Positions 16,001-34,057 are shown, counted from the stretch's first letter. The stretch: 64,000 nucleotides of DNA from Diphasiastrum complanatum (GCA_029204225.1 CM055113.1:24609531-24673530); one strand, 5' to 3'. Notes: generated by a model from the sequence alone, not told the origin. Translations and numbers: made by a program.

Positions 16001-16475
16001 GTTAGAAGAAGAAGTGTTCATGGATCAACCTAAAGGCTTTGTAGCGGAGCGACAGGAAAATAAAGTATGTCGCTTGACGAAAGCACTTTATGGTCTTAAA
16101 CAAGCACCAAGTGTGTGGTATAGCAGGATTGATGCCTACTTTTGTTCAAAGGGGATGGTGAGAACACATTCTGATCCAAATCTATATGTCTTATGCTTTG
16201 ATGGTATGGTTGCTTTGATTGCTCTTTATGTTGATGACTTGGTTATTACGGAAAATAATCAAGAGATGATAGACATGATCAAGAAAGACCTCATGGAACA
16301 ATTCGAGATGATAGATCTCAGCCTGATGCATTATTGCCTTGGAGTAGAGGTGTGGTAAAAAGGACACGAAGTGGGTTTAACACAGGTGAAGTATGTCAAA
16401 GAGTTGTTGCACAGGTTTAGGTTGCAGGATTGCAAACCAGTGAATACTCCTATTGAACCAGGTAGAAAGCATTCC
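13047..16475 (+). pseudogene. Copia-2 gag-pol remnant, copy M
   Basis: Gag begins with MTNMGESIL at 13047 and contains the usual NYAVWKFKM and TPRQAWDVL motifs of copia gag; it stops at 13617. The CCHC knuckle (CFHCGKKGHWKSEC, 13771-13812), protease (WYIDSGATRHMT, Asp about 13948), GAG-pre-integrase (HKRLGHLN, about 14349), integrase (DSGGEY and NGVAERKNR motifs, 14730-14860) and reverse transcriptase (KKPIGCKWVY at about 15763, ARLVIKGYAQ at about 15835, YVDD at 16227-16238) follow in different frames. The RT part (15507-16358) is open for 283 codons. The element ends inside the post-RT region at about 16475, without RNase H or 3' LTR, where an antisense copia fragment begins. The first 2.3 kb are duplicated at 22475-24811. 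Confidence 0.92.
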
Positions 16476-16489
16476 TATTTGTATATGAG

Positions 16490-17693
16490 AAAAAAGTATT
16501 GCACCTTGATAAAACCTTTACCACCATTGGCCATGTTGATGACCTTCTTCTCTCCCTCATAAGACACCAAAGAATTGAAAGTACTCTTTGTGACATGCCA
16601 TATTTAATTTTGCTCCACTATCAATCCACCATGGATCCATATCTCCTTCATTGGTTAAAAAACAAGAAGACATAAAAAAAGAATCCCTTGAATTTTGCTC
16701 ATTAACACCATCCTCATAAAAAATGAAATTGCCTTGCGTTTCACCTTGATCTCTTTTCTTCTTGAAGCACTCACTAGCAAAATGTCCTTTGATTCCACAA
16801 TAGAAACATTTTAGCTTAGATCTATCTTTCTTCTTGCCAACAAAAGTAGAAGGCTCACCTTGATCTTGTCCTTTACACCACTTGCCCTTGCTCTTGCCCT
16901 TGAACTTGCCCTTTGAGAACATAGCCTCCTCCTCTCCAACTTGAGATATGGAAGTAGATCCTCCTCTTGATAGAAGCCTAAACTCCATACCTAGAAATGT
17001 CTTTTGAATAGCAAAACTTTGAACAAGATTAGCATGAGCATCCAACAAGCCATTAAGAACTTACTCTACTTGAACAAGTTCTATCTCCTTAATGCTTTCA
17101 TCAATACATGCCAACTCATCATTGAATGCTTTAAACCTAAAAAAAAAAAGTATGAGCACTTTCATCCGTCTTTTGTAATCTTTCAAAGATTTTCCTCCTA
17201 AGGGTTAGGACTCTTGATGTATACTTGGACTCAAAAACCTTCTTTAGAGATTCCCAAGCCTCACTAGATGTAGTGCACTTACCAACTTCCTTGAGAAGTT
17301 CATTAGTCACATTCAATTGATCTCATGAAGAGCTTTCTTTGCCCTCCTATCATACCTCAATTGTTCTTGTGGTGCCAAAGGTCTTCCCTCCACACCTACG
17401 ACAATGTCCATCAACTAACTATCTCAAGGAATCACTTGATTCTCCACAAACAAAGTTTGAAGTTGACCTCTTTAAGAATCAATTATTCCATTGAAGTTCT
17501 ATTGAACTTTAGCCATGCTTTTGGGCTCCATGACTAAAACTACAAATCATACAGAGTGAAGTTCAAATCAGTTATAATATCTTTCTTGTTGGAATTACAC
17601 AACCACTTCAAACGAGGCCTTTTCTTGATCTTGTGAAACCATTGAAACAATAACCTTGCAGTTCAAAGTTCAACGGAAATGGAAACTGTCATG
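16490..17693 (-). pseudogene. Gag-protease fragment of a copia related to the intact 41502 element
   Basis: Minus-strand copy of the gag region of the family intact at 41502-45452. A start-like ATG lies near 17531 and the first half (17049-17531) is full of stops. The open part (16557-17048) encodes the Lys/Gly-rich linker with FSKGKFKGK, a CCHC knuckle (CFYCGIKGHFASEC) and the beginning of protease, WWIDSGAKLNM, where the intact element has WWIDSGATSHM. The sequence stops at the junction with copia-2 near 16490, so integrase and RT are absent. 17532-17693 is probably its untranslated leader. Orientation is opposite to copia-2. Confidence 0.85.
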
Positions 17694-18524
17694 ACTGGCC
17701 ACATGGCCAGTATTTCAAGTTACTTAGAAATGTACACCCAAATTTTGTTTCAATTTACACATTATAATCTTGGTATAGCTAGAATATGGAATTAAATACA
17801 AGACGGGAATAGCCAGTGCCGATTAGCAATCATATTCAATGACAGAATTGTAATTCGGGTAGTAGCTACTCACTTAGCTCTTATAAGATCAATGTTCCAG
17901 AAGAATTGGTATTGATTACAAATGGCATCTAGATGATGGTTCCATCAACCGAAGAGTGAACTACTCTTGAAGTTGAAACTTCAAGACATAGATCTCAACA
18001 CAAAATAAATGGTTAGCTTCTATTTTCTTCGTCTAACAAGACATGCATATCATCGACAGGCCCTTGCAACAAGGTATATATCTAGGGGAGGACACACTCC
18101 ACCTAGAGTCGATTTAAATAGTTCTCTTCAAACATTCTCATGCATTAGTTAAAGCTAGAGGAATAAAGAAAAGCAAGAAAAGGTGAAGAGCTTGACGGAG
18201 GCCTCCTACGCTAATTTTTGAAGCAGACAGTGTGAACTTTGGTTCGATGGTGCTGCAACTGACAACGTTTTACTCTTCTCGATTCCTCTCCGATTTGTTT
18301 CCACGAAGGGAATCTCAGCTTCTCGATTTTGATGCACATTCACAAGTATGTCCATCACATGGCTTAGGTGGTCAAAATATTTCAGGAATCTTTGCATATA
18401 TGATTATTGAAGATATATATCATTCAATATTATCCCTAAGACATCTACAGTTGGAGATTCATTTTTAAAGGGAGATCAGCTCCAAGAGCATGCTACTCCA
18501 GATGCTCAATTGCTTGAAATCATG

Positions 18525-18601
<77 letters not shown>
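17694..18601 (-). repeat. Diverged fourth copy of the copia-1 LTR/flank region
   Basis: From the TGGCCAGTATTTCAAG motif onward it follows 1985-2690 and 29405-30216 in the same order, ending in a GA tract (18529-18601). It is clearly more diverged than copies L, M and R are from each other, and carries about 140 extra bp (about 18183-18325). It therefore represents an older member of the family rather than part of the recent duplications. Confidence 0.75.
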
Positions 18602-18602
<1 letters not shown>

Positions 18603-18889
18603 ACTTTGACAGTATTTCTATTTCTACTTCATATACAATCGATCGATTGGAAACTGCTCTTTTGGGTTGCAGCCTTGGTGAATGTTCTTCTTATTGGGTT
18701 TGTGAAGCCTCAAAAGTTTTCAAACACTTCTCAAAAGCTTTTATGTGCGTTATTTTCATGGGATCTATCGCCTTCGAATACTATAAGTATTATACTGTTC
18801 CAATCAAAGAAGCACAAGTATATGGAGGGAAGTAGGCGTTTCCGTATGAACAAAATCAACAATGGTAGTGAATGAAAAGATCAACATAC
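18602..18889. other. Unassigned spacer
   Basis: About 290 bp between the GA tract and a repeat shared with 4826-5075. A plus-strand frame of about 100 codons crosses it but begins inside the GA tract and has no recognised motif; I do not call a gene. Confidence 0.4.
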
Positions 18890-20600
<1,711 letters not shown>

Positions 20601-20896
20601 TAACTAGTACATTATTGAATGCTTAAGCTGCATTAAATTGGCTGGGAAATGCTAACCCTTGCTAAATTGCTTCCTATTAGCATACATGAGTACATGTCAC
20701 GTTATACAAATTTTAGATTATAGAATGGTCTCTCATTGCCAATTCACGCAAAGAATTTGAAACTCTCTATTCGTGCTGCGCAAAGGGTGATGATCGAGCA
20801 AAGCTATTGCAGAACTTTTGCTTCTCACTCGAATTTGACTATGATGTTCCTCATCATGTGCATACATTTCAACATTGCATGTAAGCACATGTGTAT
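20601..20896. repeat. Flank duplicated with the LARD element (pair with 59541-59836)
   Basis: From TAACTAGTACATTATTG onward this matches 59541-59836 in direct orientation up to the LTR end. Because the sequence outside the LTR is also shared, the LARD copies at 20897 and 59837 descend from one insertion that was later duplicated with its flank. Confidence 0.8.
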
Positions 20897-22059
20897 TGTA
20901 GCGCAGGCATCCCAAAGGGAGCCGGGAACCACAACTTAGCTTCCCAGCCTTCAACTCTTGCCATCCAAACCCACTTGACATACAAGCAGCCAACTCGCCA
21001 ACAACGATCAGACTTAACCAACTTGAAGTTCCGAAAACCAACATTGAGATCCAACCTGGTGCCATGCCAGATCGGGGGTCCCGATGTGGGTGACTTCCCT
21101 CCAAGCAAGCCGCCCGACATACATCAAACTTAACCAACTCGAAGCTTCGTTACAAACGAGTAACAAACCAACTGAAAGCTTCGTCACGAGCACTAGAAGC
21201 CAACCTGGCGCCACGCCAGACTTGATAGCCATAAACAGGTAACTTCCGCCCAAGCAAGCCATCCAACTCAACCGACAGATTAGAGCCCATTCCCCAAGAG
21301 CTTAACCCATTCATGTTCATGCAAGGAACACTCAGAACCACAAGCCGCGACAGATATGGAGACAACCAGTTCCTGGACCAAATGGTCCCGACAGGATACC
21401 GTTGGCGCCACGGACCGAATGGTCCCGACGGCATACCGCTGGCGTCCCGGGATACGACCCTCAGCTATGTGCCAGCTTAACAATTTTGAAGTGGCCTTAG
21501 AACTGGCGCTTTTACCAAACATTGAGACCCAGAAGGTAATCAGAGTCAGTTTGAGGAAAATCCCACTTTATTGATAAATCTGAGAAGGTTACATTTCAAG
21601 TGTGTGACCGACCCTAGTCTCCGGGGAGTTGGCATGCCAAGGCGAGTGCCAGGACAACATTCCAGCAAGGGAGGCTGAGACTTGGTTGGAGCTCGCCCTT
21701 AGTTGCAACCCGCACTCCCCTATAGTATTGGTGGGATTCGGCACCCCCCCCATACCAAGCACTCTACCCAGGCTGGTAAAGCACATTTTTCTCTCTCTAG
21801 AAAGTCATTTTCTCTCTCTATATTTTATTGATCCCCAGGCTTCCTTTAATCATGCCTAGATCGTGTGAGGTGATTGCGCTTCGATCTGAGCTCCTTGGAC
21901 TTCGCTAGAACCGATCAAAGATTTTCAGCCATAGGAACTTGGAGCCGGCTGGATTCTGGTCACAGTGGTGGCGGGGGCAGCAGGGGTGCTGCTAGCGCCA
22001 TGGACAATGCTGGCGCCAGTGGCACCGGAAGTAAAGCTTGTAAAGGTAGCTTTACATCA
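20897..22059 (-). repeat. LARD-family LTR (minus strand)
   Basis: Reads TGTAGCGC at the left edge and TTTACATCA at the right, the reverse complement of TG(T)TGTAAA...GCGCTACA LTRs at 53396 and 57215. Length is about 1163 bp against 1233-1245 bp for full copies; one of the internal GGTTAAGT-type repeats is missing (near 21165). The GGCGCC-rich segment near 21965-22030 is degraded here (GGCGGGGGC). The purine tract of the element (reverse complement of TCCACCCCA) follows at 22060, so this is the 3' LTR of a minus-strand element. Confidence 0.88.
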
Positions 22060-22470
22060 TCCACCCCAACTTCATAAAATCTGATGTCCTCATCAGATGT
22101 CATTTTAAAATAAAGGTGTCTCCCAATTAAAATAATTGTACATTTAAGCTACTTGGCACAATACTCAATTTATTGGCCACTTTTTTAATAACATTGAAGC
22201 TGGCACACCACAAGTCGGAGGCTCAACTCTTTGTACTGAAAAATTACTTAACTTTAAAATATCACTTTGTCTGGGAAAAGCGTAGGTTTTATATCGCTTT
22301 CGTAAAACCCAAGAACCTTATTAACTGGTGACAGAGGCCTTTAGTAATGTTCGCCCCTGTCGCTTCTGACTTCTGACATTGGAACACCTTTGAGCTCCTG
22401 ATTTGTCCTTGATACACTTTCTGTTGAGCACCCTGAGCTCCAGATTTAAACAATTCCGCACAGGTATCAA
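22060..22470 (-). repeat. LARD internal 3' end, truncated
   Basis: Matches the last 400 bp before the 3' LTR of the complete element at 53396-58447 (purine tract, then the region with TTAACTGGTGACAGAGGCC). It breaks at about 22470-22475, where copia-2 copy R begins; GGCTC sits at the join and is close to both parents. Confidence 0.8.
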
Positions 22471-22474
22471 GGCT

Positions 22475-24811
22475 CGTCCCTACCTCTCCAACCTGTCTCT
22501 TGAGGTTGAGTAGTAGTATCTTGAGATGTATCCTCATGTTCATCACTCGGAAGGTCAATGAATGGATCATCATCAGGTAATATCCTCACTATACCATCTT
22601 TCCCACTGGATGTGTCTATCTTCCTAGAATCCTCGTCTTCATACACCTTTGGATTCATCAAAGATAACATCACGGCTTATATGGATTTCGTTTTCCACCG
22701 GATCAAAACATCTATAGCCCTTCACACGATCATCATATCCTAGGAATATGCATTTGATAGCTTTTACATCAAGTTTACGTCTTTCTTCCTTAGGAATGTG
22801 TACAAAGGCCTTACATCCAAAGATTCGCAATGGTTCACCTTTGGCTTCTTCTTCGTGAATGCTTCCTCAGGTGTTATCTTTGGTATGGCAATGGTAGGAC
22901 TTCTATTCTAAAGATAGACTATCGTGCTACATGCTTCTGACCAAAAATATTTTGGTAGTTTCATCTCAGCTAGCATAGATATGGCACTTTCCACAATCGT
23001 ACGATTCTTGCGTTCAGCTACACCATTGAGATCAGGAGTATGAGCTTGCATAAATTGTCTTTTAATCCCACATTGATAACAAAGATCATTGAAGTCATTA
23101 GACTTGTACTCACCTCCACTATCTGATCTTAGGACTTTGACCTTCCTACCTGTCTGATTTTCGACCAATGCTTTGAAGCTCTTGAAGTTATCAAATGCAT
23201 CTTATTTCTTCTTCAAGAAGTAGATCCATGTCTTACGTGACATACTATCAATAACGGTCATGAAATAGAAGGCTTTACCTAAGGACATGGTCCTCATAGG
23301 CCCGCATAAATATGTGTGGATTAAATCCAGGATGTTCTTTGCTCTTGCAACACCCCCTTTATTGAACTTCTCTCGATGCTGCTTCCCATATACACAAGAT
23401 TCGCACATCGATTTCAAGTGATCTTCTATGGTAGGCAATCCTGTTACCATCTCCAATTTTCTCATCAAACTGAGGCTTCCCAAGTTCAAGTGACCAAGCC
23501 TCTTATGCCACAACTCAGTCTGTGATGGAATGGACGATACAAGTCCATGTTGCTCCTTAATTGTAGCATTCCACCTGTACAATTTTGTATTGGGCTCTCT
23601 TACTCCATCCACAATAACTTTGAACTTTTGGTTCACATCCTTCACAAAGCAACGATCATGGGCGAATTCTACTTTCAACTTTTGATCAGTAACGACTCCA
23701 ACATAAAGTGGATTTTTCTTCAAACCTGGTACATAAAGTACCTCCCTGATCATCCTGTTTTTGCCATCAGGTAGTTGGATTGAAACGGTGTCTATCCCCT
23801 TGATCTTGCACACCTCACCATTTGCTTCTGAAACAGATGTTCCATTATCCAACACTTTCAAGCTACTAAACAGATTCTTGTTACCTGTCATGTGTCTTGT
23901 GGCTCTCGAGTCAATATACCATGCTTGATCATCTTGATTAGATGATAATGCAGATATGAATATGCAAGAGTCTTCAATCTCACCCTCGTCGAAAAGGTTA
24001 CCTGCTTGTTTTGGTTTTCCCTTGCCTTGTTCCACCAGGAATTTGCGACATTCACTCTTCCAATGGCCCTTTTTACCACAATGGAAGCACTTGCCTTTCT
24101 TTTTTGGTCTTATTGGAAGATCCCTCGTCCTCCTACGACTTGGCAAATTGTTGTTTAGACTTTTTTTTGCCCTTGCCTTGTTTTTGGCGTGTCGCAAGTG
24201 CTTGATCGTCAATATTTTGACGTCTAGCTTTCACCATTTCTCACCGTTGTTCTTTCTGCATCAAGATTCATGTGAGCTCGTCAAAGGTTGGCAATCTTTC
24301 TCTTGATGCTATTCTGCTCACAAACATCTGATAGGATTCTGCAATGCCACACAATGCATTGTGCACCAGCTCCACATCACGTATGCGCTCACCAATAGAA
24401 TGCAGTTCATCTCTCATTGTCTTGATTCTGGTCATGTACGTCTGAATGTGCTCTCCTTGTTCCATGCGGACACTATTCAACTTTGACTTCAGAAACATGA
24501 TTCTTGACGGATTTGACGTCTCAAACTGCTCCTTTAGCACATCCCATGCCTGTCTTGGTGTAACAACATCACAAATGTGGATAATGATGTGATCCTTCAC
24601 TGACAAGTTAATGAAGGTCAAAGCTTCCCTCATCTTTTTATCGAACACTTTGATATCCGCTTCATTTTGGCCTTCTCTCATCACTTGTGATGACTTCCCA
24701 CATGTCTTTCTCCATTAGTACATTTTTCAATTTGAATTTCCACACTGCATAGTTAGAAATCCCGTCCAATTTGCTACTTTCACTCAGAATGGACTCTCCC
24801 ATGTTTGTCAT
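22475..24811 (-). pseudogene. Copia-2 gag-integrase remnant, copy R
   Basis: Inverted duplicate of 13047-15385. Gag starts at 24811 (same MTNMGESIL start) but has a short indel near 24675 that shifts the frame. The long open stretch 23202-24212 encodes the CCHC knuckle, protease (WYIDSRATRHMT, the active-site Gly changed to Arg) and GAG-pre-integrase/early integrase, and is less interrupted than copy M. The gag stop and the TAG after the QFAKS motif are shared with copy M, so these lesions predate duplication. The integrase part continues to about 22475. RT and RNase H are lost at the junction with LARD DNA. Confidence 0.92.
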
Positions 24812-25324
24812 CGCAAAACTGCTTGAAACTTCTGTCGTAGGCTAAAAACAGTATGTCGAGGCCAACAGTGATGTTAGAAGTTGAAAATAATGACATGCAT
24901 TTTTTCGCTTACCAGGCCACTCGCCACTTTTCCACCAATTTGAAAGCCAAATCGGTGTCGCCTTCCGAAATGCACTCAGTCGTCGACTCCCAATAACGTG
25001 CCCATTGGAATGGTGAAATCACTTAGGGTACACTCCGAACACTTTCTCCGCCGCAATCACTCTGTTTTGCTGTACCGTACTTGCAGGTACAATCTGGGTG
25101 CCCTTCGTTTGGGGGTTATAGACTTTCGTTTGGGTCAAAACGGGCAAAGGACCCAAAAATAGGGACTTTTCTAGTTTTTGATCTGTTTCTTTACCTTGAA
25201 GAAACTTCACTCTTCACTTGTGAAGGGACCCAACTGCAATTTCAATATGAAAATTTTCAATGAAGTTGAAGGCCAAAATGCACATCACTTCTTCAGGGCC
25301 CTCTTCAACAACCCTTCAGACTCT
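24812..25324 (-). other. Copia-2 5' leader, copy R
   Basis: Reverse-complement match to 12541-13046 with a few substitutions. Non-coding. It meets the CT-array of copy R at 25324/25325, the same junction as at 12540/12541. Confidence 0.6.
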
Positions 25325-26930
<1,606 letters not shown>

Positions 26931-28640
26931 TGATCTTCAATGAAGATGACATCCCGACTAGTGAATATCTTCAACTCGATGGGATCAAACAAGTTGTAGG
27001 CTTGATCTGAAGTAATGTAGTTGATGAAAACACATTTGATACTCTGGAAGTTGAGCTTCTTTCTGAGATCACAAGGAATCTGCACAAAAGCAGTACATCC
27101 AAAAACTCGTAAGTTTGATAAAGAAGGTATGGAACCTGTCCAAACTTCGAATGGTGTTTTGTCTGAGAGACCTTTAGTAGGACATCTGTTTTGAATATAG
27201 GTTGTTGTTGAAACAATCCAACCCAGAAGGACTTCGAAAGTGTTGCATGTGATAACATGCACTTTGCTGATTCAACTAAGGTTCTGTTCTTTCTCTCAAC
27301 AAGACCATTTGATTGAGGCGAATAGGAGGTAATGTATTGTTGCTCAATGTCGTTGTTAAGGCAATACTCCTTGAGTTCGGTGGAGATGTATTCTCCCCCG
27401 TTATCTGAACTTAGTGCTTTGATTCGTTTTCCAGTTTGATTCTTAGCATGCTCTTTGAATTGTCTGAATTTGATGAAAGCCTCTCATTTCTGTTTAATGA
27501 AATAAACAGTGGTTCTTATAGAGAATTCATCAATAAAAGTAATGAAATACTTTGCATCTAGAAATGAAGGAGTTTGCATAGGTCCACATATATCTATATG
27601 AACAACATCTAACAGATCTTTTGTTGCATGCCTGTGGTTTGATCTAAAAGGATTCTTAGCCTACCTTCCAAAGATGCAGGTATGATAGACTGGGAGATCG
27701 ACCTTACCAGAAGGATAGTCGGGATCAAGAACCACGGATTGTCTGGACATGTTCAAAACATATGCATAATTCAAGTGTCCTAAGCGATGATGCCATAGTA
27801 ATGCTTTATTGACTAGAACAAAGGTTTTCAAGACTTGACTAGACTTGATCTATATAAGTATCCTGCCTCTTGCCGAGTGCAAGGATCTTATTACTCTTAT
27901 CAATAATTTTGCATTGATCATATTCAAATTCTACCTTATGACCTAAATCTGTAATTCTACTTACTACTAACATATTTGTAGAGAGTTTCGGAATATATAA
28001 GACCTTTGATAGTAATTTGAATTGATTATGCTGGAATCGTAATCTTACAGTACCTTCACCTTCAGTAGTGTGAGTACTATTGTCACCAAGATGAAAAAAT
28101 TTCTTCGTGCCATATGGCATGTAGGAGTTGAAAATCTCACGATGATTGGTCATGTGTTGAGTTGCTCTAGAACCCAGAAACCATGAATCATCCAAAATTG
28201 CGCTTTGATCTTTGACCATGAATGCGCCTTCGTCCACTTCAACCTGGGGAGATGATGAAACTGTGTTTCCTTGTTGATCAAGTTGCTTGGCTGCATTCTT
28301 CGCTTGGAGAATTCGGCAATCCTTGATTTCATGGTTATTGCGCTTGCAATACCTACAAAACATCTTCTTCTTCAACTGTGGATTTGATGATTGTTCTTGA
28401 CTTTGAGTCTATTTCTGATTCATTGTAGCCTTCTTGGAGATTTTCTGCTTCTATCTCTTAGAGCCTTTGTTGACATATAGAGCCTGAGAGGAGGAAGTAG
28501 ACAAAGTGTCTTGACTTATTCTATTGTCTTCTTGCAGCAACATAGTGATAACTCTAGTAAGAGTTAAATCTGAGTGTGTCGATATGATCATCACCCAGTT
28601 CTCATATGTAGAGGGCAAGCTTGAATGCAATGTCATAATT
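26931..28640 (-). pseudogene. Copia-1 gag-pol remnant, copy R
   Basis: Minus-strand counterpart of 7380-9047. The frame 28375-27839 holds the CCHC knuckle (CRYCKRNNHEIKDC) and the protease, here WFLGSRATQHM, so both the catalytic Asp and the following Gly are changed. Integrase continues to 26932 and keeps the 95 bp (about 27149-27243) that copy M lost, with the TTYIQNRCPTKGL motif. RT is absent through the deletion shared with copy L. The two early stops between gag and the knuckle are the same as in copy M. Confidence 0.9.
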
Positions 28641-30963
<2,323 letters not shown>

Positions 30964-31189
30964 TAATTGCACTGCACTGCACTGCTCTGCTCCATCTCAT
31001 AATTCATATCCCCTCGTCGTCTCATCTGTGAGCCCACAATTCGTCAACATACCATATATACATACAACACTACTCTAGTAAAGGCTGATTCAGAAATTAT
31101 TCTAATGGCACAGAGGCGAGGAATTCACCCCGGGATTCAGCTATGCAACCTGTGCTGCTGATGATACTATGTATGATGGCCATCAACGC
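30964..31189 (+). pseudogene. Second copy of the chitinase-like promoter and signal-peptide codons
   Basis: Reverse-complement match to 3730-3956. It contains the TGCAG repeat, the TATA-like box and the first 16 codons (from ATG 31143). The match stops at CATCAACGC (31189), where the other copy continues into the mature GH18-like sequence and this copy continues into copia-3 protease. No mature chitinase residues remain. Confidence 0.7.
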
Positions 31190-31445
31190 TTGGTACATAG
31201 ACAGTGGAGCCTCTTCACATATGTGCTGTTCAAAGGAGTCATTTGACTCTATCTTATCTTTCAAAGGACTCAAGAGATCTATTTACACAGCTAATGATCA
31301 TGAGTGTCCAATAGAAGGAATTGGCAACATTCCATTGAAACTTGCTTCTTCAAAAGTTCTTGCACTTTCTAATGTTCTTTTCATTCCAAAATTTACAAAG
31401 AACTTAATTAGTGTGGGAAGTTGCTTGATAATGGTTGTGATGTAA
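31143..31445 (+). CDS. Chimeric ORF: chitinase-like signal peptide fused in frame to copia-3 protease start
   Basis: Codons 1-17 are the hydrophobic leader of the captured gene; from codon 18 the sequence is a Ty1/copia protease, WYIDSGASSHMCC, with the intact catalytic Asp-Ser-Gly. The typical copia protease continues (YTANDHECPIEGIGN, LFIPKFTKNLISVG) until a frameshift ends the frame at codon 100; the remaining pol continues in another frame from 31421. The upstream TATA-like box is retained, so transcription is conceivable. Whether any protein is made is unknown; a truncated copia protease is unlikely to be active. Confidence 0.55.
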   Translation: MQPVLLMILCMMAINAWYIDSGASSHMCCSKESFDSILSFKGLKRSIYTANDHECPIEGIGNIPLKLASSKVLALSNVLFIPKFTKNLISVGSCLIMVVM

Positions 31446-34040
31446 AGTTGAACCCCAATACTTGTTTTATCAAGAGAAAAGATGAGATCCTTGCTGATGG
31501 AACTAGATGTGGTGGAATTTTTAAGTTGAATTCTTATGAGAATGCAAACCTTTGTGAAGTTGCTTTGTTATCTAAGGAGGAGCTGTGGCATAGAAGGTTG
31601 GGACGTCCTAACTTTACATCTATGTCTTCTATGGTTAAGAAGGATAAGGCTATTGGTCTTCCAAAATCTCTTTCTAAAGATTTCAAGCCTTGTGAGGCTT
31701 GTGCCATTGCAAAGTCACACAGAAAGCCATATCAGAAGTCTTTTATAAAGACTACTTATCCATTGGAACTCATACATTCAGATGTACATTTTTTCTCTTC
31801 TAAAAGTATTGGTGGTGCAACATGTTTTGTCACCTTTATTGATGACTTTACTAGATACACTTGTATCTACTTTCTTCAAAGGCTATGGTTTTTGATCACT
31901 TCCTTATCTTAAAAGCTTATGTAGAAAAACAGTTTTCTTGCAAAGTTAAAGCTTTAAGATGCGATGGAGGAGGTGAATATATCTCCAGCAAGTTTCATAA
32001 TTATTGTGAAGGTGATGGAATAAAGAGAGAATTTTCTTGTGCCTATTCTCCATCCCAAAATGGAGTAGCTGAGAGGAAAAACAGATCTTTATGTGAATGT
32101 GCTAAAGCAATTCGAGTAGCAGCTTCTTTGCCTATTGAATATTGGGGTGAAGCTATAAATTGTGCAAACTATTTGTGCAATAGATTACCTCACAATGCTC
32201 TTGCTGGAAAAACACCTTTTGAAGTCTTGTTTCAGAAAAAACCTAAGGTAGATCACCTTAGAGTTTTTGGTTGTACTTGCTTTGTTAATATGCCCTTGGA
32301 AACAAGGAAAAGAGATGATCCTAATTCTGTTAAAGGGATCATGGTTGGATATGCATCCAACAAGAAAGCTTACAGGATCTATGTTCCCTCTACCTCAACT
32401 ACAATTGAGAGTAGAGATGTGATATTCCATGAAGATCAAAAATACATTCTTGAGAAGGCTGAGTTCAAATATTCTCACAAAGATACTCCAATCATCACCC
32501 TTGAAGATCATCATGGAGAGATGGGGCCGAGATTTGAGGAGGAGTCACCTCAATTTTTTTCACCAAGGAAATCTCAAAGAGAAAGATCCGAGCCTAGAAG
32601 GCTTACCTATAAAGATAGAGGAAAGCAAGTGGAAATCAACTCCACTAATTGTGCCTATTTTATTTCTCATGAGGAGCCAAAGGATGTATATGATGCTATC
32701 AACTCAAAGGAATGGTACCTTGCCATGAAGGAAGAATATGATGCTTTGATGGCCAATAATACATGGGAGCTTGTGGATCTTCCATCCAACAAGAATACCA
32801 TTGGTTGCAAATGGGTTTTTCGACTATGTTTCTAATGCAATTCTAAATGGCTATCTAGAAGAAGAGATCTATATGGATCAACCTATTGGGTTCATCCATG
32901 ATGAGGGACAAGTTTGCTTGCTCTTCAAAAGTTTATATGGATTAAAGAAAGCTCCAAGGTCATGGTATTCTCGACTTAACACCTTTCTTGAGTCACTAGG
33001 ATTTAATCTTAGTAACTATGATCCTTCCTTATATGTCAAGTTTTTTGATAAAGATATTGTCATCCTTCTTATTTATGTTGATGATATCATTCTGACAGGA
33101 AGTTGTATCAAGTTAGTTGAGGAAACCAAGATTGCACTTGGAAAAGAGTTCAAGATGCAAGATCTTGGAAAAATTCACTATATTCTAGGATTAGAGATTG
33201 ACTTTCTTAAAGATAAAGCTTTTATATGTAAATCTAAGTACGCTCTTTCAATGTTAAAAAAGTTCAATATGTTGAATTGTAAGAGTATAGAAACACCTAT
33301 GGAGCAAAATGTAAAGGACTCTAACAAAGGTGATGAAAGATCCTTTGAGGACATCACACTTTTTAGAAGTCTTATAGGCTCCTTAACTTGGCTCACAATA
33401 ACTAGACCTGACATAAGCTTTAGTGTTCATAAGTTGAGCCAGGCTATGCAAAATCCTTCAGTTTATCATTGGAAAAAGGCCAAGAGAGTGCTTAGATATA
33501 TATCTTCAACTTTTGATTTTGGTTTATTGTATAAAAGTGAGGATCTTTCTATTATTGGTTATTCTGACTCGGATTTTGCAAGTGATAGAGCAGATCGAAA
33601 ATCTACAAGTGCTTATGTCATATATCTTGGAGGAAACTTGATATCTTGGCTTTCCAAAAAACAAGATACTCTATCACTCTCATCATGTGAAGGTGAGTAC
33701 AAGGCGCTCATTACAACAACAAAGGAACTACTTTGGATCAAAAGGTTACTAGTGGAGATAAAGATACTTATGGAAGAAAATATACCTATGATCATGTGTG
33801 ACAACATTTCAGCTCAAGCCCTTGCCAACAACCCAATAATCCATGCAAGGAACAAACATATCAAAGTTGCACATCACTTTGTGAGAGAGAAGCTCATTGG
33901 AGGTGAAATCAAATTGGAGCACATCGACACATCATCTTGCATTACAGATATGCTCACCAAACCTTTGAGCAAAAGTTCCTTCAACAAGCATAGAGCCAAC
34001 CTTGGAGTTATACCAAGATCCATGTTCAAATCAATATAGA
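31190..34040 (+). pseudogene. Copia-3 pol, 5'-truncated and internally deleted
   Basis: Starts at the protease active site, so gag and the CCHC knuckle are missing. GAG-pre-integrase (31421-31912, LWHRRLGRPNF) and integrase (31861-32835; CDGGGEY and NGVAERKNR) are separated by a frameshift. RT begins with NTIGCKWVF at about 32800 but about 70 codons are then missing: the sequence jumps to a residue stretch equivalent to DISNAFLNG. From 32830 to 34039 RT and RNase H are open, with YVDD (33073-33084), DSDFASD and the C-terminal HIDTSSCITDMLTKPL motif. The catalytic RT Asp that lies in the deleted strand is lost. It is a separate family from copia-1 and -2, closer to the 41502 element. Confidence 0.92.
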
Positions 34041-34057
34041 TTATTGTTAGGAGGAGT

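Noticed and set aside
20733-21522. Several overlapping 60-130 codon frames on both strands of LARD LTRs (also 37320-38050, 38587-39306, 54057-54809, 57873-58655, 59769-60441)
   Set aside because: GC-rich LTR DNA keeps chance frames open; frames differ in length between copies and carry no known motif. The LTR explanation is sufficient.
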